From Pseudomonadota bacterium (GTDB taxonomy: Bacteria > Myxococcota > UBA9042 > PHBI01), in assembly GCA_005772945.1 (NCBI GenBank), contig SXIE01000037.1:1-9119 (forward strand): DNA of 9,119 nucleotides. The letters run 5' to 3'. Shown here piece by piece: positions 6,050-9,119 of the stretch (the first letter of the stretch is position 1; each line of letters starts with the position of its first letter). The position numbers and the translations under genes were made by a program. Under the pieces are notes generated by a model. It had not been told where the DNA came from, searched no databases, and was given only the letters and a program-made list of their open reading frames with translations.

Positions 6050-6694
6050 TCAGAAGCCGGTGAGGTCGACCACGACGGTCGAGTCGCCGCCCGACTCCGA
6101 GCTTAGCTCGAACGCGCACGAGGCCTTCCCGCCGCCGCAGTTCATGCTGTCGGCGACATAGACCTTGTAGGGCTCGTCGCCGACGCACAGGACGCCCGCC
6201 GGGCAGTCGTCGTCGCCGATCTCGTACACGCTGATCACGTAGTCCTTGAGGATGTAGACGTTGTGATCGAACACGCCCGCGACGTAGCCACCACCCAGCG
6301 AGATGAAGCCGCTGTTGATGTTGCCGTTCGGGTTGCCCTTGACGTCCTCGACGTTCTTCTTGGTGACGGTGCAGGTGCTGCCCGGGTTGATGCTGGCGTT
6401 CACGAACCCGCCGAGGCTGTTGTCGTCCGCGTCCGAGAGCGTCACGGCGTCGATGTCCGCGCCGTCGGCGCCGACCGTGCTCTTGCACGGGCCGCTGAAC
6501 GTGTCTTCGTCCGAGACGATGACCGCGATGGGGCCCGTGACGGGAACCTCTTGGTCATTCGCGCTGTCGGTTGTCGTGCCCGTGCTCTGAGTGGGGTTGG
6601 TGGTGGCGTCGCCGTCGTCGGGATCGACTTCACATCCCGCCATCGGGAGAGCCGCGAGGCCCGTCATCGCAAATGAAACCAGGATCTTACGCAT
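6050..6694 (-). CDS. Cysteine-containing lipoprotein, function unknown
   Basis: The product is a 214-residue predicted lipoprotein. Its signal peptide starts MRKILVSFAM and ends in the lipobox MAGC (C21). A flexible Asp/Thr/Asn/Ser-rich tether covers residues 22-50. The folded part (about 51-214) has six cysteines (70, 108, 164, 170, 186, 193), enough for three disulfides in the envelope. It contains GADGADIDAVTLSD (75-88), GNPNG (120-124), GFISLGGGYV (129-138), VYEIG (156-160) and EPYKVYVAD (174-182). This order (G-x-P-[DN]-G, F-[VI]-S-L-G-G-G, V-Y-E, E-P-Y-x-V-Y-V) recalls a beta-rich module common in myxobacterial surface proteins, possibly a binding domain; I cannot name a family with certainty. 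No enzyme motif is visible. The start at 6694 is fixed by the strong GGAGG upstream. The gene has its own promoter candidates and leader, and a terminator 42 bases past its stop. Confidence 0.85.
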   Translation of the reverse strand: MRKILVSFAMTGLAALPMAGCEVDPDDGDATTNPTQSTGTTTDSANDQEVPVTGPIAVIVSDEDTFSGPCKSTVGADGADIDAVTLSDADDNSLGGFVNASINPGSTCTVTKKNVEDVKGNPNGNINSGFISLGGGYVAGVFDHNVYILKDYVISVYEIGDDDCPAGVLCVGDEPYKVYVADSMNCGGGKASCAFELSSESGGDSTVVVDLTGF

Positions 6695-6701
6695 GTGTTT
6701 C

Positions 6702-6709
6702 TCTCCTCC
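6702..6709 (-). promoter_or_regulatory. Strong Shine-Dalgarno for the cysteine-containing lipoprotein
   Basis: On the minus strand GGAGGAGA lies seven bases before the ATG at 6694. It rules out the in-frame upstream start at 6730, which would precede it, and places the signal peptide directly after the site. It is the clearest ribosome binding site in the window. Confidence 0.8.
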
Positions 6710-6763
6710 GGAGTCTTCGAATCCGATCAATCAATGCTACTTGGAGCCGTTAGTGCGACGGCA

Positions 6764-6792
6764 CCTATAGTACGAGAGCCAGAGCATTCCAA
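6764..6792 (-). promoter_or_regulatory. Possible second sigma70-like promoter, with overlapping inverted repeat
   Basis: On the minus strand TTGGAA (6792-6787) is separated by 17 bases from TATAGG (6769-6764); each box matches four of six consensus bases. Transcription would start near 6757, leaving a leader of about 63 bases before the lipoprotein gene. An inverted repeat AGAGCA (6781-6786) with TGCTCT (6794-6799) encloses the -35 box. It could be an operator or, in a transcript from the upstream promoter, a leader hairpin. This is a weaker candidate than the site at 6839-6866. Confidence 0.3.
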
Positions 6793-6838
6793 GTGCTCTC
6801 AGCACCCGCACGCCGCTCCGCCGAGCACGCCGTGGAAC

Positions 6839-6866
6839 ATAGTAGGCAGCGCGCGTCCGGTGTCAA
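6839..6866 (-). promoter_or_regulatory. Sigma70-like promoter for the lipoprotein gene, next to the amidase stop
   Basis: On the minus strand a perfect TTGACA (6866-6861) is followed after 16 bases by TACTAT (6844-6839), which matches four of six -10 bases. The -35 box begins two bases after the amidase stop codon (6871-6869), so transcription of the lipoprotein gene would be independent of the clpB-GNAT-amidase cluster. The expected start near 6832 gives a leader of about 138 bases. That leader contains GTGCT/AGCAC (loop GAG) and AGAGCA/TGCTCT inverted repeats that could form alternative hairpins. Confidence 0.5.
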
Positions 6867-6868
6867 AT

Positions 6869-7948
6869 CTACCTGAGATTTTCCGAGCGTAGACCCCGCT
6901 CGAGTGCCTCCCAGTCGAATCCGGCCCCCGGATCGAGCGACCGGAGGGCGAGGTGGAGGTGGCCGAGGACCCCGCGAAACGTGCCGGCCTCGGGCCACAG
7001 GGCGCGCGGGACCCGGCCCGCGTCGCCCTTCGGAAGCTGCAGCGGCACGGAAGGACACGCGCGCGCGAGCGCCTTGAGGAGGCGCGTGAGGGATGCAAAC
7101 TGCGCGGCCGTGTAGCCCCATTGCTGGATCTCGTCGCCGCGCTGGAGCCGCACGAAATCGCTCACGGGGCGCTCCGGCACGGGTCGGCCAGGCGCGCTCG
7201 CGTCGGCGCCCCCTTCGGTCGTCGCCTCGGGCGGGAGCCCCGGTCCGCTGCCAAGTTCGACCGGGTTCACCAGGTCGATGGCGATGCTGCGCGCGTCGAT
7301 GTCGGCCCGCTGCGAGTGGTTGGCCTCGTAGGCGAGGTCCAGCAGCTGGTAGACGGTGCCGTCCCAGTCGATCGCGAAGTGCGACGAGGCGCCCGACGCC
7401 AGGAAACCGACGAACGCCTCGCGCGCCGTGAGCGTGTGCGTGTCGTGGAGGACGACCAGGTCGACCTCGTCGGGCGCGACCTTGCGCTCCTTATAGTAGT
7501 CGTGCAACGGGACCTTGTCCGAGTCGAGGTCGCGTGCGCGCCCGAGCTGGCGCAGCTTGCGAAACTCCTCGAAGCGGTAGCGCGCGTGCTCGACCGGGAA
7601 GTCGACTGGGATCGCTTCGTTTGCGCGGAAGATGACCCCGGTCGGCGTTGGCGGCGCAACCTTTTGCGGACGGATCCCGCCGCCCACCCAGCGCAGTCCG
7701 AGTGCCGCCTCCGGGTGTGCGGGGGAGAGCCGCATCACCGCTTGGAAGGCGGCCCGTGCGACATCGGGCTGTTCCTCGAGCAGCGCGCGGAACCCTTCCT
7801 TGAGCTTGCGTTCGAGCGTCAGCTCCTCCGCCGGCTCGCAGCGCGGCGGGCCCACCGGGACCTCAGCCTCCTCGCAACGCGCGAGGGACACCAGGAGCGC
7901 GAGCGCGGCGACCCCGAGCGCCCAGGCCGGCAGGCCACCGTCACGCAT
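6869..7948 (-). CDS. Membrane-anchored amidase_2 (PGRP-like) protein with a TPR-like motif
   Basis: This is a predicted envelope protein of the N-acetylmuramoyl-L-alanine amidase (Amidase_2/PGRP) fold, which cleaves the bond between the peptidoglycan glycan and its stem peptide. From the ATG at 7948 it has 359 residues. A hydrophobic segment at about 7-24 is followed by LARC (C25). The Arg before the Cys makes a lipobox doubtful, so this may be an uncleaved anchor or a signal peptide. One TPR-like helical pair lies at about 46-86. The amidase domain (about 160-348) shows VVLHDTHT (H168), SSHFAIDWDGTVYQLLD (188-204), ANHS (H211), SIAIDL (221-226), YTAAQFASL, GHLH (H330) and LDPG (D339), then FDW. 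Expected zinc ligands H168, H330 and D339 are present. However, the catalytic Glu of the usual IGIE is D225, and the Lys two residues before the DPG Asp is S337. A Pro/Gly/Ala-rich insertion lies at about 230-265. The start overlaps the GNAT stop by eight bases. Confidence 0.85.
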   Translation of the reverse strand: MRDGGLPAWALGVAALALLVSLARCEEAEVPVGPPRCEPAEELTLERKLKEGFRALLEEQPDVARAAFQAVMRLSPAHPEAALGLRWVGGGIRPQKVAPPTPTGVIFRANEAIPVDFPVEHARYRFEEFRKLRQLGRARDLDSDKVPLHDYYKERKVAPDEVDLVVLHDTHTLTAREAFVGFLASGASSHFAIDWDGTVYQLLDLAYEANHSQRADIDARSIAIDLVNPVELGSGPGLPPEATTEGGADASAPGRPVPERPVSDFVRLQRGDEIQQWGYTAAQFASLTRLLKALARACPSVPLQLPKGDAGRVPRALWPEAGTFRGVLGHLHLALRSLDPGAGFDWEALERGLRSENLR

Positions 7949-8591
7949 GGGCGCACTGCAAGCCCGCGGTGTCGAGCGCCATCGCAACGAGATCGGCCGC
8001 GCCACCGTCCCAGCGGACGTAGCGGCGCAGGACCCCCTCGATCGCGAACCCGTAGTTCACGTAGAGGTGCCGCGCCCCGGCATTTTCGGCGAAGACCAGG
8101 AGGCTCACGCGCCTCAGCGTTGGGGTCGCGCGCGCCGACGTCAAGACCGCGCGCATCAGCAGGTCGCCGATCCCGCGCCCCCACCACGCCTGCCCGACGC
8201 CCATCGACAGCTCCGCCAGGTGCTCGGTCCGCCGCGAGCGCCCGCTCGCAAGCGTCACGGTGCCGAGGATCTCCTGCCGGCCAGGCGGCTCGCCCGGACG
8301 CGCCGCCAGGATCGCCACCGAGCCGAGGCGTCCCGCGTACTCCTCGATGAGGCTCCGCTGCTCGGCCGGGGTCGGCAGCGGGTCCTCCTGCGACTGGAGC
8401 ATGAACGCGGTCTCGCTCGTGATGCGCCGGAGGTGCTCGATCCATGCCATGGCGTCGCGCCGCTCGGCGAGGCGTAGCGTGATCGGGTCACCTTGGCGAT
8501 CGAGCCCGTGCCAGGGCAGCACGATCTCGGAACTGTCGCGTGCCTCCGTCGCCGCTGCGCTCGCCTTCGCCTTCGGCGCCGAACCCCTCAT
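7941..8591 (-). CDS. GNAT-family N-acetyltransferase
   Basis: This is a predicted cytoplasmic acetyl-CoA-dependent N-acetyltransferase resembling the RimJ/RimL/YhhY-like branch; the acceptor (protein N-terminus, amino acid or small amine) is unknown. The product has 216 residues. An Ala/Ser/Lys-rich stretch of about 22 residues precedes the domain. The conserved acetyl-CoA loop is QAWWGRGIG (134-142, the Q/R-x-x-G-x-G/A motif A), followed by its helix. NAGARHLYVNYGF (170-182) is the motif B region, including the Tyr180 commonly used as the general acid. The fold ends with VLRRYVRWDGGAADLVAMAL, a typical last strand pair. Its ATG shares the ATGA overlap with the clpB stop, and its own stop lies inside the first codons of the amidase gene. 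Expression is therefore probably coupled to both neighbours. No strong Shine-Dalgarno precedes it, consistent with coupling. Confidence 0.87.
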   Translation of the reverse strand: MRGSAPKAKASAAATEARDSSEIVLPWHGLDRQGDPITLRLAERRDAMAWIEHLRRITSETAFMLQSQEDPLPTPAEQRSLIEEYAGRLGSVAILAARPGEPPGRQEILGTVTLASGRSRRTEHLAELSMGVGQAWWGRGIGDLLMRAVLTSARATPTLRRVSLLVFAENAGARHLYVNYGFAIEGVLRRYVRWDGGAADLVAMALDTAGLQCAHA

Positions 8592-9119
8592 GGGGAGTCC
8601 CGCGTCGTCGTCGCGCTCGCGGGCGTGGACTCGACCGCCGGCGGCGGCACCGTCGGTCGCAGAATGAACGGGCCGGTCGGGTTCGCCGGGTCGAGGTCGA
8701 CCTCGACGCCGCGCGCCTCGCGGAACGCGCCCGAGAGGATCTGGAACGACAGCGGATCCTCGACCAGATGCCGAATTGCGCGATTCACGGGGCGCGCACC
8801 GAACGCCGGGTCGTACCCAACCTCGGCGACGCGCGTGAGCGCTGCGGGCGTCACGCGGAACTCGAGGCCGCCCTCGGCCCGCTCGGCGAGGCGCTTGGCG
8901 AGCCCTTTCAATTGCAGCTCGACGATGCGGATGACGTCCTCCTTGTTGAGGCGTCGGAAGATGACCGTGTCGTCGATGCGGTTGAGCATCTCCGGGCGGA
9001 AGAACGTGTCGAGCGACTCGCGCACCTTGGCCCGCATATCGGCCTCCGGTGCGTCCGCCATCTCGACGATCGCCTCGGAGCCAAGGTTCGAGGTCATCAC
9101 GATGAGCGTGTTCTTGAAA
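8588..9119 (-). CDS. clpB: ATP-dependent chaperone ClpB, C-terminal part (5' end outside window)
   Basis: ClpB is the hexameric AAA+ disaggregase that, with DnaK, rescues aggregated proteins after heat and other stress. The visible 176 residues run from the second AAA+ module to the C-terminus. They start with FKNTLIVMTSNLGSE (sensor 1 region). RPEMLNRIDD carries the arginine finger, GYDPAFGARPVNRAI the sensor 2 Arg, and LVEDPLSFQILSG the end of the small domain. These match ClpB rather than ClpA or ClpX. The typical ClpB end is followed by an extra tail of about 25 residues rich in Pro, Thr, Ala and Ser. The Walker motifs, the middle coiled coil and the N-domain lie beyond the window, so completeness cannot be judged. 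Its stop codon overlaps the GNAT start (ATGA), and it is the first visible gene of a three-gene cluster. Confidence 0.95.
   Translation of the reverse strand, partial: FKNTLIVMTSNLGSEAIVEMADAPEADMRAKVRESLDTFFRPEMLNRIDDTVIFRRLNKEDVIRIVELQLKGLAKRLAERAEGGLEFRVTPAALTRVAEVGYDPAFGARPVNRAIRHLVEDPLSFQILSGAFREARGVEVDLDPANPTGPFILRPTVPPPAVESTPASATTTRDSP

Noticed and set aside
6808..6832. GCACGCCG direct repeat (6808-6815 and 6825-6832) as a regulator-binding pair
   Set aside because: An 8-base GC-rich repeat is expected by chance in this composition, and no symmetry or third copy supports it.
6953..8350. 465-codon plus-strand frame antisense to the amidase and GNAT genes
   Set aside because: Arg-rich shadow product; the minus strand has conserved amidase and GNAT motifs and coupled starts.
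1..9119. CRISPR array, tRNA, rRNA, phage module, toxin-antitoxin pair or defence system
   Set aside because: I read for repeated spacers, clover-leaf patterns and hallmark proteins on both strands and saw none.

Overview
The window is very GC-rich DNA whose real genes have G or C at nearly every third codon position. It carries several lipoproteins and secreted proteins with Asp/Thr/Gly-rich linkers, and one exported protease that ends in Cys, a hydrophobic segment and an Arg cluster, in the style of the MYXO-CTERM sorting tail. Together these suggest a chromosomal segment from a Myxococcota (deltaproteobacterial-type) bacterium. That assignment is inferred from style and family content, not from a marker gene.

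Layout. Positions 2-118 (+) hold the last 38 codons of a probable DDE transposase, so an insertion sequence or its remnant ends near the left edge. A small secreted acidic protein (193-450, -) follows, divergent from an exported matrixin-like zinc protease (544-1452, +). The protease's 3' end overlaps, tail to tail, an alpha/beta hydrolase of the monoacylglycerol lipase type (1385-2221, -). The hydrolase is divergent from recN (2272-4029, +), the DNA double-strand-break repair SMC-like ATPase. Just downstream of recN on the same strand is a large lipoprotein with three TIG-like beta modules and a C-terminal metzincin-like protease domain (4073-5950, +). A very stable nested hairpin (5960-6022) separates it from a convergent cysteine-containing lipoprotein (6050-6694, -). 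That lipoprotein has its own leader and a good sigma70-like promoter at 6839-6866.

The right third is a tight minus-strand cluster read from the right edge leftward: the C-terminus of ClpB (8588-9119, cut by the window), a GNAT acetyltransferase (7941-8591) and a membrane-anchored amidase_2/PGRP-type protein with one TPR-like motif (6869-7948). The genes overlap by 4 and 8 bases, so they are probably co-transcribed and translationally coupled. This links a stress disaggregase with an acetyltransferase and a cell-wall-directed protein.

I see no CRISPR array, tRNA, rRNA, phage module or obvious defence or biosynthetic system. The more unusual points are: the rearranged zinc site of the TIG-containing protease; the substituted catalytic residues of the amidase; the clpB-GNAT-amidase linkage; the antisense-overlapping C-terminal extension of the matrixin-like protease; the nested hairpin at 5960-6022; and the promoter starting three bases past the amidase stop codon.
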